Shown: positions 28,813 to 40,960, counted from the first letter of the stretch. The stretch: 64,000 nt of DNA from Fennellomyces sp. T-0311 (GCA_025266875.1 JALLLT010000039.1:248001-312000), one strand, 5' to 3'. The notes: generated from the sequence alone by a model not told the origin. Numbers and translations are program-made.

Positions 28813-30688
28813 ATGTTTACTGACCACCATATTCGCCATTTCAAAGAGCAGTTGCAGAAAGCAATCTTGATCTGTCGCGAACATTGTCTCTATAATGCAA
28901 CCAAATGGTACCGTTGACGCAACATGCCCACTTGCAGAATCTAATCTAGTGTACAAGGGCAACCGAGATCCTCGACGGGATTCCTGAATCGATCTTGAGC
29001 ACGGATCCGGATTTCACGCGTAAACCAGAAAATCAAAATGTCCTGACGACACCTGATATTCAACCGTTGACTGCAACCGAGTTTGACAAGTATCAGCGCG
29101 CCCAGGTGCTGTTTGAACAGTCCCAGTTTGACAATGTGGCAGCTGTTCTGAAAGGCTATACGTCGCCCAAGCTCCGGTTTTTGAGACTCTACGCCACTTA
29201 CCTCGTAAGCTTAATATTGAACCAATTGCAGCTGATATCATGCTTATCTTTACATCTAGGCAGGTGAAAAGCACAAGGAAGAGGCAACACAAGATATATT
29301 GGGTATGCAAATCACAAAGAATGTGATTCTCCCTGTGCTGATCTTATTTCAGGTCCCACTGAAAATTGGTCCAAACCAAATGAAGCGCTAGATCGAATTG
29401 ATGAAGAATTGCGTCCGCTGGAAAACGAGCTTGATGCCTTCAACCTCTATCTGTAAAGCTTCTTTAACATGAGCGTGCCCCTGCAAGATGTGTTACTGAC
29501 CGTCAAGGCTGTAGCTATGGCATCGTTCTGTACAAGCGCGAAATGGAACAAGAAGCAGCCGCTGTCCTTCTTCGATCTGTCAAAATGTACGAGTATAACT
29601 GGTCGGCGTGGATGCAATTAGGTGCCCTCGCATCAACCAAGAACCAGGCAAGGAAACACTTGTCATTTTTAAAAAGATAGCGTTTTCATCTAACCTGCTT
29701 ACTAGTACTATGACTTGAAGCAACGACTCGATGCTGAAATGCCAGCGAGTGTCGTCAAAAACCTCTTTTTTGCCCGTCTAGCCCTGGAAATTCATCTTCC
29801 ACCCCATGTGTTTTGGGAAATAATGCAGCCGCTTGAAATTCACTTTAAGGATAGCATTTATATCAAGTCTCAACTGGCAATGGCATTCTATAATGCTCTT
29901 GGTGAGTCTTACGCCCAATCCGTTCTAATGGCATTTCAATGAACATTGTTCTTTTCAAAGAATATGATAAAGCTGAAGAATTATTCGATCAAATTCGACA
30001 AGAGAATCCATTTCGGCTGGACGATATGGATGTATACTCAAACTTACTGTATTTGCAAGGCTCACGGGAAAAACTCAGTGTACTTGCTCACGAGTGTATA
30101 CAGATTGATCAATATCAACCAGAAACATGCTGTATCGTTGGTAACGTAACGACTAGTAACTGCATATTCAGAGACTAACAGGTCACCACAGCAAATTATC
30201 ACAGCGCCACGGGAGAGATTGCCGAATCGGTAAAATATTTTAAAAGGTCACTGAAGCTCAATCGAAGTTATCATCTGGCATGGACCTTACTTGGACACGA
30301 CTATATCGAACTCAAAAACACGAATGCTGCAATCGAATGTTATAACCGTGCTATACGTAAGCACAATGATAACTATCCTAAATAGCATTCTGAACTGAGA
30401 AAAGAATTGTAGAGATCAACAGCCGGGATTATCGCGCTTGGTATGGGTTAGGACAGGCACAAGAAATGCTCGAGCAGCCGGAATACGCACTGTATTACTT
30501 TCACAAAGCTGCAGAACTCAGGTGGGTCTTTTTATTTGGCCTCGAAATAGTGGACGCATTGCTCATATTATTTCTAAAGACCGGACGATTCGCGGATGTG
30601 GAAGGCACTTGGTGGATGTTATACTGCGTTGCAGCAAGATGAAAAAGCACTGGAATGTTACGAACGTGCAGCCGAATTTGACTTGTAG
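28813..30688 (+). CDS. CDC23: anaphase-promoting complex subunit 8 (Cdc23), C-terminally short
   Basis: Ten exons (28813-28907, 28958-29204, 29260-29302, 29353-29452, 29515-29647, 29706-29901, 29961-30140, 30192-30356, 30413-30521, 30580-30688) join in phase to 458 residues. The N-terminal dimerisation part and most TPR motifs are clear, for example [49 protein letters not shown] and [16 protein letters not shown], the APC8 signature. APC8 is a scaffold TPR subunit of the mitotic ubiquitin ligase. The frame ends in TAG after ERAAEFDL, where family members continue for over 100 residues with further TPRs; I find no such exon in the next 1.3 kb. The intron after 29647 has a GC donor (GCAAGG). 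The gene may be a truncated allele or broken copy. Confidence 0.85.
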
Positions 30689-31948
30689 AAAAATAGATAA
30701 ATAAATGACATTGGGTGATAATGTGTTTTATCTTGGCCAGCCGTTCATCATTCACGTTTCGAAGGCAAATCTTTTGTTTGTCTGACAGTAACGTAACTCA
30801 AAAGAGGCCGCCGGATAGACCAAAATGGCGAGTCCCGTCCACGGGAAGGTTACAATAGGGCAGAGTATGTATTACTACATAAACTATAGGGTATCATAAT
30901 AATCGTTGGAGATGCCCGTTTGCTGGTCAGATGTTACCACGATTGTGTAATACCATTAAAACTGTCAGTTTTTAGAACTGTGTTTTACTACATAACAAAA
31001 GGAACGGAACGTTTCGCGTACGGAAAATTTGCAAAAACTCGTGGCGCAGTGGGATAAAACCAACCTGCTTTCCTTAAATTGACAATGATCGCTACGTAGG
31101 GCCAAGTAACGACCCACCAAAAGCAAAGGTTGTTCCTCTGAGAATGCTGTTTTGAAACACTGGGATCATGGCGCGATAGTCATGGCTGATCTCTCTAGCA
31201 CCACTTGTTATTCACGCGTTGGATAACTTGTTAGCTCGCGAACTAGATCCTTTTTTTACTACTGTTCTCAAGCACACAACTGCCTGTTGTCCGCAAAAGT
31301 CTTTGTTGTTATTGATTTTCACGGACTAGCCGGATCAGCATTGTCGTTAGGTATCGACTGTTGCAGGCGTCTCGAGTACGCATTATTTAAGGGTAAAAGT
31401 CTCCTGCGACCTAATGAAATACGATGGCGTTTTTCTTCTCGCTTTTTTTCATCAAGACACTCGTTTAACGATCAGCGTGTTTGCTGTAAGAGTCCCATGA
31501 CAACGATGCTTACAGGGGAATTTGACCGCCCCGGGCTGAATAAACTACTTGGACAGAAACTACTGTACACAGATACTCGATCCGCAAGCATACAGTAGCT
31601 ATTATATTTCTAAACACTTGCCTATGAACATACAGCACTAGGTACTACTTTTGATCTCGAGAGCTTATCAAAACTCCAAATAACTTTTTTAATACCAGCA
31701 ACTAGATAAACTCTGAACAATGATATCTGTATTGTTCCAAAAATGAAAAGAGCCGGGTGGGGAAAAAAAGCGATTCATACCTTTCTGCCTGGGCCTGATA
31801 TTACCTGTTTCGTATACGCATTTTGCCCCATATGTACTGTACGCGCTTCCCAAACCTATGTAAGCATCATGCGGTACATCAACAACAAACACCCTCCCTT
31901 TTTCCGCGGTAGCACTCTTATCCGCTGTTCCTAAAAGCATGCTTTTAA
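30689..31948. other. intergenic stretch after the early APC8 stop
   Basis: Three-frame reading shows no continuation of the APC8 TPRs and no other known protein. A 103-codon frame at 31287-31598 has no ATG at its start and no domain. The right end is the promoter of the DUF1479 gene. Confidence 0.55.
31933..31946. promoter_or_regulatory. 14-bp perfect palindrome upstream of a TATA box
   Basis: AAAAGCATGCTTTT is a perfect inverted repeat. It ends 2 bp before the TATA box of the DUF1479 gene. A dimeric regulator site is a reasonable reading, but no factor can be named. Confidence 0.45.
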
Positions 31949-31956
31949 TATATAAA
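31949..31956 (+). promoter_or_regulatory. TATA box of the DUF1479 gene
   Basis: TATATAAA lies 43 bp before the ATG at 31992, implying a very short leader. Confidence 0.6.
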
Positions 31957-31991
31957 CGACGCACTATTTCTTCCTTTTGTACAAAACAGAA

Positions 31992-33505
31992 ATGCTCGCC
32001 ACAGACAAAGTGACAAAGGCGCAACAAGGTGATTTGTCATCTGTGTTTGTGCATCTAGGAGCCAAACCCCCTGCACTTGAACCGCGGTTCATCCAACTAA
32101 AGCGCGAGATCGCGCCTGCCGATCCATCTGTACTTCAAGCTGCATACGAGCGCGTGGTAGCCGCCTTACGAAAGGAATCGCTCGAAATCCGTCAACTGGG
32201 ATCATCCATCATACCGGAAATCAGTCTTGATCGCATTGTCGAAAACGGTGGTGTTTTACCTGATGACATTGCCGCGCAAGTGAAACGGCGTGGTGTATTG
32301 GTTGTACGCAATGTGATTGATGAATCGACTGCAAAGCAATACAAGCAGCAGATTCTAGACTGCATCGATGCGTACCGCGACACGATTGTGGGGTTTCCAG
32401 CAGAGAATCCACAGGCCTGGGAACTCTACTGGACCAAGGCGCAAGTGGCGGCACGATCGCATCCCAATTTCACCAAGGCTGCTCTGGCATTGAATCGACT
32501 TTGGCATGCTACACCTGATACTGTGGTGGATCTCCAACATAATTTGACTTATTGCGATCGCCTGCGTATTCGTCAGCCGGGTGATATCAAATTTTCGCTT
32601 GGTGGACATTTGGATGGTGGATCTGTGGAACGCTGGGAATGTCCAGAGTATCGCCAATGTTATCAAAAGATCTTTGATGGTCAATGGGAACAACACGATC
32701 CATTTGATATCACACATCGTATCGAAGCTCAAATGGACATGTACGATTCGCCTGGAGGTATAAAAGTCCAGCATCCTTGACACTCGAGACAAGGAAAGAA
32801 AAATGGCTCATTACAATTCTAGGGTGTTCCATGTTTAGAATCTTCCAGGGATGGGTATCACTTTCTAGCATTGGGCCAGGCGGTGGCACCTTACGAGTAT
32901 GCCCCTTGGTCAAAGAACCTATGGCGTACATTCTGATGAAGCCATTGCTGTCGTCGTATATTCAAGACAGTGACCTTTTAGGCTCATGGCCTGGTCGATG
33001 CAGTGATATTACGTCCGAGAACCATGCAGAAATAATGAATGATTGTATGGTGTCTGTGCCTCACGTCAATTTTGGAGATGCCGTGTTTTGGCATTGTGAC
33101 CAAGTGCATGCAGTTGAAGCCAAAAACGAAGCGGAATGCGATTCATCCGTCTTGTATATCCCAAGTTCACCTGTATGTCGTCGAAACTCAGAATACCTTA
33201 AACGTCAACGTGCCATGTTTGAAAAAGGATGGTAAGGAGAGAGAGAGAGAGTACAAGTGTGTATTAATTTTATTTTTTTGTGGTATATTAAACTTTTTTT
33301 ATCAAAAAGGACACCACCCGACTTTCCTGCCAACAATTGCGAGGAACACATTGAAGGATTCCGCGCAACTCCAGAAACACTCAATGAAGATGAAAAGTTG
33401 GGCATGGGATTCAAACCTTTGTCGAGTGATAAAGCGTCAACGCCAGGTCAAAAGCGAGCGATACATCAGCACAATCAGATTCTTGCACCCTTCCCCACAT
33501 ATTGA
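31992..33505 (+). CDS. DUF1479 family protein (YbiU-like, probable Fe/2-oxoglutarate fold)
   Basis: Three exons (31992-32757, 32823-33231, 33310-33505) give 456 residues. Recognised family segments are RRGVLVVRNVIDESTAKQY, NRLWHATPDTVVDLQHNL, YCDRLRIRQPGD, GGHLDGGSVERWECPEYR, FRIFQGWVSLSSIGPGGGTLRV, FGDAVFWHCDQVHAVE and a C-terminal PPDFP. The HLD of GGHLDGG and the late HCDQVH His are placed like the H-x-D...H iron ligands of 2-oxoglutarate oxygenases, so an oxygenase role is a fair inference. Members occur in bacteria (E. coli YbiU) and fungi, and their substrate is unknown. Its patchy distribution makes old transfer from bacteria possible, but the three ordinary introns show it is fully settled here. 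The start follows the TATA box closely. Confidence 0.8.
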
Positions 33506-33751
33506 CAGAACCTCCCCCTCTTTTTTTATATGTATTAAAGGAGTACACGCCCCAGATTATTACATTTTGACGAAAAAAAAGGAGGGAAACAAGACCCGCA
33601 CTTTTTCTTTCTAATATACGAGGGCAACGAGAGAGCAAAGAGGAGCGTGTTATATACGTTTCTACTCTTTTTTTTTTCGTGTGTATGTCGATGGATGCAG
33701 CAAAAGAAAGGGAGGAGGTTGTGTGGTTAAGGAGATGATATATAAACATGC

Positions 33752-33771
33752 TGTGTGTGTGCGTGTGTGTT
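33752..33771. repeat. (TG)n microsatellite at the 3' end of the cold-shock gene
   Basis: A near-perfect TG run with one GC interruption ends 5 bp beyond the stop codon of the cold-shock-domain gene and would be in its 3' UTR. Confidence 0.75.
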
Positions 33772-33776
33772 TGACT

Positions 33777-34694
33777 CTAACAGGAGGGTGAAGAAGCATC
33801 CCCGGTCTCTGGCTCACAGGTTGTGGCTGTGTGGTTCGACGATGACGATGACGACGAATTGGATACAAATCCATACTGCTGTTGGTATGGATAATACATT
33901 GCTATTGACGGCTTGAGCTGCGGTGACGATTGTGCTGATGCATATTGATAGTAGGTGTTTGGCACAGGCATGTAGGGTCCAGAAGGGTAGATGGGGTATA
34001 CGTATGGCATTCCATACACTGTGTATCCCAAATGACCTGCGTTTCTAATGATCAGTCACACACTCACACACACACACACACATCAGCGTGTAATAATCGC
34101 TTGCATAGATACCATTGTCCATTGGCATGCCGCGTCCTCCTCCGCTACACAAGGGAACCAGAGTTGATACATTGTTCGATTTATGACTTTTACTGCTTAC
34201 TTTTGATAGCGGTGGTATGGTCGGTGAGCATTGGGATCACCTTGCACTGGTACACCCCCAGGACCCGACACGTTGGCAGCCTGCATGCCTTTGGGGCCTT
34301 TAATCAGATCATACTCGACCTGTTTGAGATGGTCAGTCTATGGTGTGGGGTATATAATTTTTGGTGTTATGTTTTACCTCCTCTCCCTAGGGAGCAAAAA
34401 AAAGTGTTACGATCAGGTTATCAATGTAGATCAAACGAGCCAGACGCCAAATAAGGGAAGCTTACCTCGGCAAGACTCTTGAAGCCTCCGCCGTTAATTG
34501 CAGTGTGGTGCACGAAAACTGGTTTTCTTCTGTTAAATGAACGCTGAAATATTCCAAGAACGATATTTTTTTTGTTGTTGCTAACCTTCAACAGGAGGCT
34601 GACCGGTCTCTTCGGCGGGAATAATGAAGCCGTATCCCTTTGTCGAATTGAAGAATTTAACGTGGCCCAGTTTTCGTGCAGCGGTGGATGCCAT
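33777..34694 (-). CDS. cold-shock-domain RNA/DNA-binding protein
   Basis: Five minus-strand exons (34586-34694, 34466-34518, 34201-34319, 34113-34144, 33777-34036) give 190 residues. The cold-shock domain is at residues 8-80: [15 protein letters not shown] contains the RNP1 motif, VFVHHTAI is RNP2, and [17 protein letters not shown] closes the barrel. The C-terminal half is low complexity (Gly, Pro, Tyr, Ser; a PYHRYQ-type segment and a Ser8 run). Such proteins bind single-stranded nucleic acids and act in translation or RNA remodelling. Exon 4 is only 32 nt, and the third intron contains a CA microsatellite. An alternative assignment would be a small glycine-rich RNA-binding protein, but the CSD is unambiguous. 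Confidence 0.9.
34057..34082. repeat. (CA)n microsatellite in a cold-shock gene intron
   Basis: A CA run with one CT interruption lies inside the last intron (34037-34112) of the cold-shock-domain gene. Confidence 0.8.
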
Positions 34695-34931
34695 TGGTGG
34701 TTTTTATTGGGCGCAAAAGGTGGAAAATGTGAAGAAGGGTGTGAAAGTGAAAAGAGGAAAGAGAAAAAGAAGAAAAGAAAAGAGGGAAAAAGAGAGGGCC
34801 GTGAGATTGTATACAAGGTTTTTGTTGTTTGATGCATGATAGGTTCAGCCTCCCCAAAAAAAGCGTAAGCAAATTCATTCAACTGGGATGTGCAGTGGTA
34901 TTGTGTGTTGTCAAACATCTGTGTGCTATTG

Positions 34932-37449
34932 TCACGAGATTTGATCGATGGCTTGGTGCAAATGGTATACCCACGCTGCTTTCTCATCGTGGCTCTTGGC
35001 TAAGCAGATCCAGACCGTGCCTTTACGTCCGAGCCGATGACCCAACTTTAGGGTTGCTAGCCGTTCCCGCAGCGTGGCCAGGATGTGCCGTTGGGCCGTC
35101 TGCCAGATCACAAACGCGCAATCTTTATCGCTCGAGGAGACGGTTGTTCCGTCGCTGTAGATCCGAGGTGGCTGATGGATGTTCTCGTCGCTGGAAGAGT
35201 AGACATACACCTGCTCCAGGGACAGCGTCACAAAATGGTCGTTCCAGACTCTTCGACACGTGTTGTATAAAACAAGACGTTTTTCCCGCGTCAATATACA
35301 AAAGAGCTGTTTAAACGTGCTAAGATAATCTTGTCGTACATACAACATTCCCGAATGCTAATAAAAAAAAATTTTAGGCTTATGAATGACACGCGATAAT
35401 TGATAAAAAAATTCATTTATATACGAACCAGGACACTCCGTTCACATAGCTGTGGTGGCAGCACTTGACGTTGGGAGTAGATCAGTTTTTGTATCCGCTG
35501 TATCCATTCAAACATTGTGTGCATTGTCGTTGTTTCGAAATGCAAATCGTGATGCGTCGTCATGGTCACTTGAAATGTCGTCGGTTGCTCGGCCGATACG
35601 CGTCGTACCTTGGTCGCACCAGACAAATCAATTACAGTCAGTGCACTGGCGATATTGCTTGCCCTTCGATCAAACTCAAGCTCGGCTGCATGCTGTGCCG
35701 TCGACGTGACACTGGCATTGTTGTGCCGAAACAGCCGTGTGAACGATCGCACATGAAGCGCTTGCGAGGCAAAGATCGATCTTGCCCACGTAAATCGAGT
35801 ATGGTGTCGTTCCTTTCCATTCTCCTCAAGTGGTCGCAAGGCTTTCGTGGGGTCCAAAAGAAACATCAAATGGCCCTCCATCATCGCATAGAGCACTTGC
35901 TGCTTTTTGCCCTGGTAAACAACAAGTTCACCTTCCATTACAGGTGGTGGCAGTTGCTAAATTTAGTAGAGCTATCAGTTTCGGGACTTGTTTGAGTCTC
36001 TTTTTGCACTCACGTCCCGAGGCTGTTGTCGTCTTCGTTGGGTATCGGGTCGAAGTTCCAAGGTATGCGTCTGCATTTAGCGTCAGTGACGGGTTCGTCA
36101 ACGGTTGGGGCTGATACATACTTGTTCTATAAGATGCGGGCTCATCAAGTAGCCATTATCGGGTATCCATTCTGGGAGCGGTTTTTTCTCATAGCACCAG
36201 CACAAGCTGACATTATCATAACGCCAGTCATCCGGTTTGATGCCTTGACGATCTAAAATGTTTAGGATGCACTGTATAACGTGATAGACGCGTACATTGC
36301 TGCACTGAAAGTCGAGATCGGCAAGCGGTAAGCGTATCTGCAAGTTGTCTAGTGCGGGTATGTACAGGTCGATTAATGCTGGGATGGGTGTTGTTTTCGT
36401 GGTGGGTCTATGGTAGCATGCCATGTACCACAGTTGAGATTCGCGGATAGTACGAGCAGCAAACAGGAAATGGACGTTACGGCCTTCGCATGATCGGAAC
36501 TGGAGACTCCAGATAAAATCAAGTGGCGAAACAAGCGCAAGTCGCACAGGATTATAAGCTTTGGATTTCCTTTTTCTGAGTGCATCCGAATCCAAGTAGA
36601 TGACATGTGCCAACCGACGGGTCTTTATGACAAGGTTCTTTTTTTTTAGGAGACAGGTCAAACAATTAGCCAGGCCCTGCTACATTTGCTTTTTGTTTTG
36701 AAACACTTACTGTGACGAGATAGAGTTCCATTCGATCCGCTTTGAGAACAGCCTCAAATTCACGCCACCGTAGTCGACTCTTCCGTAAGCGGACATGATT
36801 ATACGACGTTTCGTTTGCTGACATGCGTCTGCTGTACCAATCCATATGAATCGCGCATAATAACCGCCCCTTCATCAGGATGCCGTCGTTGGATGAATCA
36901 CTTAAGCCGTCGTCCGTCAAGGGGATCACGGAGAGTGCCGATGACATAGACATGGTTCGTTGAGTAGCGAAAGACGATACTGAATCATTGGTCTGTGTTG
37001 TCCGTACGCTACTGGCGCTTCCCGGTGATAATAATGTTCGTTCGGGTATTGTCGGTATAGGTAAAAAAGGGTGGTTGCCTTGGGGATCGCTTCCACGCGA
37101 TGTCGCAGTACTGGCTCGAGTAATGACCACACGCTGCTGGTCCTGCTGATCGGGATGGACGCGCCGAATCGCCGACTTGAGGGACGCAAATATACTCTCG
37201 ACAGGTAATCTAACATGCAAGAGTCATTACGCAGAAAAAAAAGCCAGTTTATGCACCTTAATACATTTGAGGAGTGTCTTTAGGTTTAACCGGATCGGTG
37301 GAAAGCATGGTGGGATCGGCATGGGAAGAAACAGAGGGTGTTTTCGGACCAACGTACGAATCTGGAGAGTCGGAATGTGTTGACCATTCAGGTACGGTAT
37401 CCAATGGTCTGTTCTGAGTGTACGTTGTTATCGGTCCAGCTTCGGTCAT
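34932..37449 (-). CDS. multi-PH-domain protein, Spo71-like
   Basis: Six minus-strand exons (37265-37449, 36711-37209, 36122-36637, 36014-36070, 35429-35956, 34932-35357) give 736 residues. After a disordered Ser/Thr/Pro-rich N-terminus, GILMKGRLLCAIHMDWYSR through LRWREFEAVLKADRMELYLVT reads as the first PH-like module, continued by HVIYLD...FIWSLQFRSCEGRNVHFLFAARTIRESQLWYMACY. Two more PH-type modules follow: EGELVVYQGKKQQVLYAMMEGHLM...FEWIQRIQKL, and HSGMLYVRQDYLSTFKQLFCILTREKRLVLY ending in WICLAKSHDEKAAWVYHLHQAI. This order resembles fungal Spo71-type proteins, which recruit a Vps13 lipid-transfer protein to forming spore membranes in yeast. The assignment rests on architecture, not strong identity. 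Confidence 0.6.
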
Positions 37450-39062
37450 AATTCACATTTCACTTTTGAAACGATGTGTGTTTATGTGCAATAGTAAAAA
37501 GAAGAAAGGGTTTGTTTTCTGTTTTAGTGTTTTTGTATGAATTAAAATTGAATGCAGCAGACTGTTGCATAACCAAATCTGGCTAAAGCACCACGCTTAC
37601 CCATCGGCTGGGGATGAAGAAAGGCGATCAGACCAAAATGGAACCTGCAGCAATACTTCCGCAATAATAGTTCCATTTCGTGATCCATGATCCAGACGGC
37701 TGGACTTGCGCTATAGGTTGAATCTTCTTTCATGCCCGTGTAACCTTTACTGTTTTCTGGACTGACCGTCTCTCTCTCTCTCCCCTCTGAATTTATCACC
37801 TGAGAAACAGTTATCACTGGGACAACTCGTGTCAATCTATGGTTCGTTGTTGCTTGGATAGAATGACGCATCATATCATCACAGGGCCCATATCGAGTAG
37901 CCTGATATGGCCCGACAGAATTACCAGCGCTGACCACAGAAAACCGATACTGCTATCCAATGAAAATCAGTGCCGCTACCCAGTGAACTTGATGCTATTT
38001 TTAAATAAAGTGCCTGTCATGCATTGAAAGAGGGTTATACTGTAGCAGACTAAGAGCAGCCATTTACGATTGAACCCTGGCATTTCAAGCCGGCCCAGTG
38101 TCGGTTATGTAAATAATTTAATTGAGGGCTTTGATCGCTTGTCTATCCTTGTGCTTGACAAATAAGATTGTTTACACTTGATCACGAATAAGACAAAGAT
38201 ATTCTTCCATCCCAAACGACAGCCAGGGGTACAAACTTCCTTGCCCTTTTCTTGTTGACCATATACTCGATCCAGCAGCTCCTAGTTTTCGATCTCTTTA
38301 TTTTTTTTCGTCGAATATACGGATATGGGCCCTAACACGAGAATCCATATCAGATACCATTGTTTGCGAGATGGTAATTCGCTGTTGCTTCCGTCTTGAG
38401 CACAGATATTAGCAAACCAGGATCTGTGTTTGCCGATCGTGGAGCATGAAAAACAAACTCCTAACAGTAGCTCAGTTTCACCAATGTCTCCGTAACTTGG
38501 TTTGAGCTAGTCGTTACACTAATGATGTAATGAAGAACAATGCACCATTGACCTTGGTTTATTTTATTGGATAACTCGACAATTGCAGCAAGTTGGCACC
38601 AAGTCCCATGGCGGAATCTACCATACATCGACAGTCCAAAACATCTCAAGGCTTTTCTTTCGGGAACAGGACATTCAAAAACCCGCCACAACGAGGGTGA
38701 TTGTGCTTGCAAGTATTGATGAACAGAGGCAACAGCACTGTTCCAGTTGCTATCGCTGCAGCAGCATTCATGTCAGTGAATTTCATATCGATAGCGAGTC
38801 CTGGTCGCAAGAAAAATTAGCCGTGGGGCGCACATGCAGGGTACCTCGGCGCATTTGCTTTGTGTTGATGTTCATCCGGGGAAGCAAGTCAGTTTACAAG
38901 CGCTTTTAGAAAATGGAGCGTCAAAAAGTGATGGATACACAACGATTGCGGGTCAGATATGCCAAATACTATTGGTCGATCCAATGCCAAGTCACCGCCT
39001 AGAAATGAAAAAGCGGCACGCGGGGAGCGCGGAGGGTCGGTCTGTCTTTTCACAAAAAAATA
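37450..39062. other. intergenic stretch between the PH gene and NFS1
   Basis: There is no firm gene. A 131-codon minus frame (37542-37937) and several plus frames show no domain. A possible small spliced frame at 38608-38820 is described under findings. The right end holds the NFS1 promoter. Confidence 0.5.
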
Positions 39063-40960
39063 ATGTTGACCAACTTTGCTCAACGTATTGCTCAACGCAG
39101 TGCTATCACATCAATTGCTGCCAAGCGGACAGCCGCTCCTGCTGCTTATCGTGCCTTTTCCAAGTATACTGCCCAGCGCCAGCAGGCCGTGGCAGCTGAA
39201 CCCACGCTGACGACCCCTTCCGAAGGTATATATTTATACATATATATCTATCGATGCCATCCTCATCGTTCTATTGCTCGAGCTTTATACTCAACCGTCC
39301 TTGATAGACTCGCATGGATTCACCACCAAAATGGCAGAGCCAGAGGGACGACCCATCTATCTTGACGTCCAAGCAACAAGTCCTATGGATCCCCGTGTGT
39401 TGGACGCAATGATTCCATACATGACAGAAATCTACGGCAATCCTCATTCGAGAACACATCAGTACGGCTGGGAGACTGAAAAGGCTGTGGAAAATGCCCG
39501 TGCAGTAAGTGACTTGGAGAGTGGGCTGATTAGTCATTGGATCGTTGTTTACTCATTGGTGGGGTTTCAACAGGAAGTAGCAAAGTTGATTGGCGCCGAT
39601 CCGAAGGAAATCATTTTCACCTCGGGTGCGACAGAATCCAACAACTTGAGTCTGAAGGGCGTGGCCCGATTCTACAAGAACAAGAAACGACATATTATCA
39701 CAACCCAAATTGTAGGTTTCATGTGTGCTTGTGTGTGTGTCCAGCAAGCAGTCTCACCGCTCTTTGGTAGGAACACAAATGTGTGCTGGAATCATGTCGC
39801 ACGCTTCAGGAAGAGGGATTCGATGTGACATACCTTCCTGTGCAGAACAACGGTATTGTCGACTTGAAGCTGCTGGAGGAAGCTATCCGACCCGACACGG
39901 CGATTGTGTCCATCATGATGGTCAACAATGAGATTGGTGTGACACAGCCTGTTGCTGAGATTGGTAAGCTTTGTCGGTCAAAGAAGGTCTTCTTCCACAC
40001 CGATGTGGCTCAGGCTGCCGGCAAGGTCCCCATCGATGTCAACGCCATGAATATCGATCTGGCCAGTATCTCAGGCCACAAATTGTACGGTCCCAAGGGC
40101 ATTGGTGCCATTTACGTGCGTCGTCGCCCCCGTGTTCGTTTGGAGGCCATCATGAGCGGCGGTGGCCAGGAACGTGGTATTCGCAGTGGCACGGTGCCTG
40201 CTCCGTTGGTGGTTGGTCTGGGTGAGGCATGCCGAATCTCCGCGCAGGAATTGGAGGTAATTGTTGGGGAGAGGTTTCAATGTGTGCCCAATGACGAATC
40301 GTGTCAAGCGAGGCACGTTAAACAAACGCACCAATGAGCAATGAGCTGCATTAAGGACCCCATTGTGGGCCGCAGGGTCATTGCGAGGATTGGTTGTGCA
40401 GGGGTTCTGAGGGCAGAGTTACGCGGTGTTTTTTTTTGAATGACAGAAACAAAAAACTCACAGGCCATTATCATGTAGTACGATCATGAGCGTATTTCGA
40501 GATTAGCCGACCGGTTAATCACTGGCATCCAGGCTAACGTGGAAGCCGTCACACGCAACGGTGATCCCGAAAAGTCATTCCCGGGCTGCGTAAACTTGTC
40601 TTTTGCATATGTCGAAGGTGAATCCTTGCTGATGGCCCTGAAGGACATTGCCCTGTCTTCCGGATCCGCCTGTACCTCGGCCTCGCTCGAACCATCCTAC
40701 GTCTTGCGCGCTCTCGGTGCTGACGACGAAACAGCTCACAGTTCTATCCGATTTGGCATCGGCCGATTCACAACAGAGGAGGAAATTGATTTTGTGGTGA
40801 ACAAGGTGTCTCAACATGTACAGAAGCTCAGAGACATGTCACCTTTATGGGAAATGGTAAGTGGCAGCGATACCGACGGGCGGGATGGAAAGAACTCATT
40901 GTGCTGGTGTAGGTTCAAGAGGGTATCGACTTGAAGTCGATTCAGTGGGCACAGCATTAA
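39063..40960 (+). CDS. NFS1: mitochondrial cysteine desulfurase Nfs1
   Basis: Six exons (39063-39225, 39308-39504, 39574-39711, 39771-40256, 40479-40856, 40913-40960) give 469 residues. The N-terminal ~50 residues are Arg/Ala/Ser-rich without acidic residues, a mitochondrial presequence. Fold-type I PLP motifs are present: [31 protein letters not shown] with the PLP lysine at 270, and RSGTVPAP. The mobile catalytic loop [10 protein letters not shown] has the persulfide Cys at 393. The enzyme takes sulfur from cysteine for Fe-S cluster assembly with Isd11, Acp1 and Isu1, and for tRNA thiolation. Intron 4 (40257-40478, 222 nt) is the longest inside a gene in the window. The gene is convergent with the Rsc7-like gene. 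Confidence 0.97.

Noticed and set aside
31287..31598. 103-codon plus-strand frame after APC8
   Set aside because: Checked as a possible lost APC8 end; it has no TPR pattern and no ATG start.
30690..31980. tRNA-like stretch near GTGGCGCAGTGG at about 31040
   Set aside because: I could not fold a full cloverleaf with a TPsiC arm and acceptor stem.
37542..37937. 131-codon minus-strand frame
   Set aside because: No domain, no splice-consistent extension and no coding-like composition. Possible but unsupported.
38698..38700. TGA in the small frame at 38608-38820 as selenocysteine
   Set aside because: No SECIS-like structure recognised nearby; a short intron or chance is simpler.
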